Shown here: positions 43,720 to 43,848 of the stretch, piece by piece
Position numbering within the stretch: the first letter of the stretch is position 1
Layout: every line of letters starts with the position of its first letter
Source of the DNA: Verrucomicrobiales bacterium
GTDB taxonomy: Bacteria > Verrucomicrobiota > Verrucomicrobiia > Limisphaerales > UBA11320
Direction: 5' to 3'
Assembly (NCBI GenBank): GCA_016793885.1
Contig: JAEUHE010000145.1
Location: 1-43,848, forward strand
DNA length: 43,848 bases
Position numbers and translations under genes: made by a program
The notes under the pieces: model-generated
Databases searched by the model: none
What the model was told of the DNA's origin: nothing
What the model saw: the letters and a program-made list of their open reading frames with translations, nothing else

Positions 43720-43848
43720 ATAGGGGTAGGAATGCGGGATTGACCGCACCCCTCCCTCCAAACCGGACTGGCGGATCTCCCGCATCCGGCTTACCAGTCA
43801 GTAGGGTCCACTGTGGGGCTGAAGCCTATTGAGTCGGGTATCCTGCCA
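43720..43848 (-). mobile_element. 3' end of a group II intron (domains V and VI), cut by the window edge
   Basis: On the - strand, 43792-43760 reads AAGCCGGATGCGG then GAGATCCGCCAGTCCGGTTT. This is the size and shape of domain V: AGC triad, stems AGCCGGA/TCCGGTT and GCGG/CCGC, a GAGA (GNRA) tetraloop and a bulge on the 3' side. A domain VI-like hairpin follows (43759-43722: AGGGG...CCCCT and TGCGG/CCGCA with a bulge holding an A seven bases before the end), and the intron would end CCCCTAT at 43720. The maturase gene would lie beyond 43848; the last 56 bases show only a short frame that I cannot assign. Confidence 0.6.

Overview
The window looks like chromosomal DNA of a verrucomicrobial bacterium. 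The supporting signs are high G+C content, a PEP-CTERM protein, a minimal PilM/N/O/secretin cluster of the kind known in Akkermansia and relatives, giant secreted proteins ending in a small beta domain with an FFR(V/L) finish, a two-domain esterase, a family GH42 glycosidase and several intergenic palindromic repeat families. Lineage is inferred from gene style only. No rRNA, tRNA or CRISPR array was seen.

Layout. 0.5-5.1 kb: a + strand operon for a trans-envelope pilus-like complex (PilM, PilN, PilO, a PilP-like protein, secretin), then a PEP-CTERM protein and a terminator. 5.8-9.6 kb: a - strand operon DUF1015 / GH42 glycosidase / DciA-like helicase loader, with the last two genes overlapping by 4 bases. 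9.7-12.5 kb: a small lipoprotein (+), then floA with an unknown membrane partner and a MogA-type gene (-). 12.6-19.9 kb: a tandem alpha/beta hydrolase and a 1688-residue secreted metzincin-like protein (+). 20.0-22.1 kb: acetolactate synthase ilvB (-) behind a complete transcription attenuator. 22.1-25.3 kb: an accessory patch in which an IS110/IS1111-type element splits a membrane-protein gene. 25.4-27.5 kb: TPP riboswitch and thiC (+). 27.6-30.7 kb: DAHP synthase aroF followed by a squalene/hopene-cyclase-like gene (-), behind a second attenuator-like leader that has no visible leader peptide. 30.8-32.0 kb: a secreted FG-GAP protein. 32.5-39.6 kb: addB-addA recombination nuclease. 40.0-43.5 kb: a secreted protein built of about five tandem repeats of about 170 residues. 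The right edge carries what looks like the 3' end (domains V and VI) of a group II intron on the - strand.

Most notable. (1) The ilvB leader has a promoter, an almost leaderless Leu/Val-rich 26-codon peptide, a pause hairpin, a 16-position antiterminator and a terminator in the right geometry for attenuation. (2) The aroF leader has mutually exclusive terminator and antiterminator helices but no leader peptide, so its sensor is unknown. (3) The IS110-type element has a folded noncoding segment closed by a perfect 12-bp inverted repeat that ends at the transposase ATG, a candidate bridge RNA; the two halves of the disrupted host gene can be rejoined in frame. (4) The GH42 protein has Gly where the acid/base Glu is expected.

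All assignments come from reading sequence and translations by eye. No database search or folding program was run.
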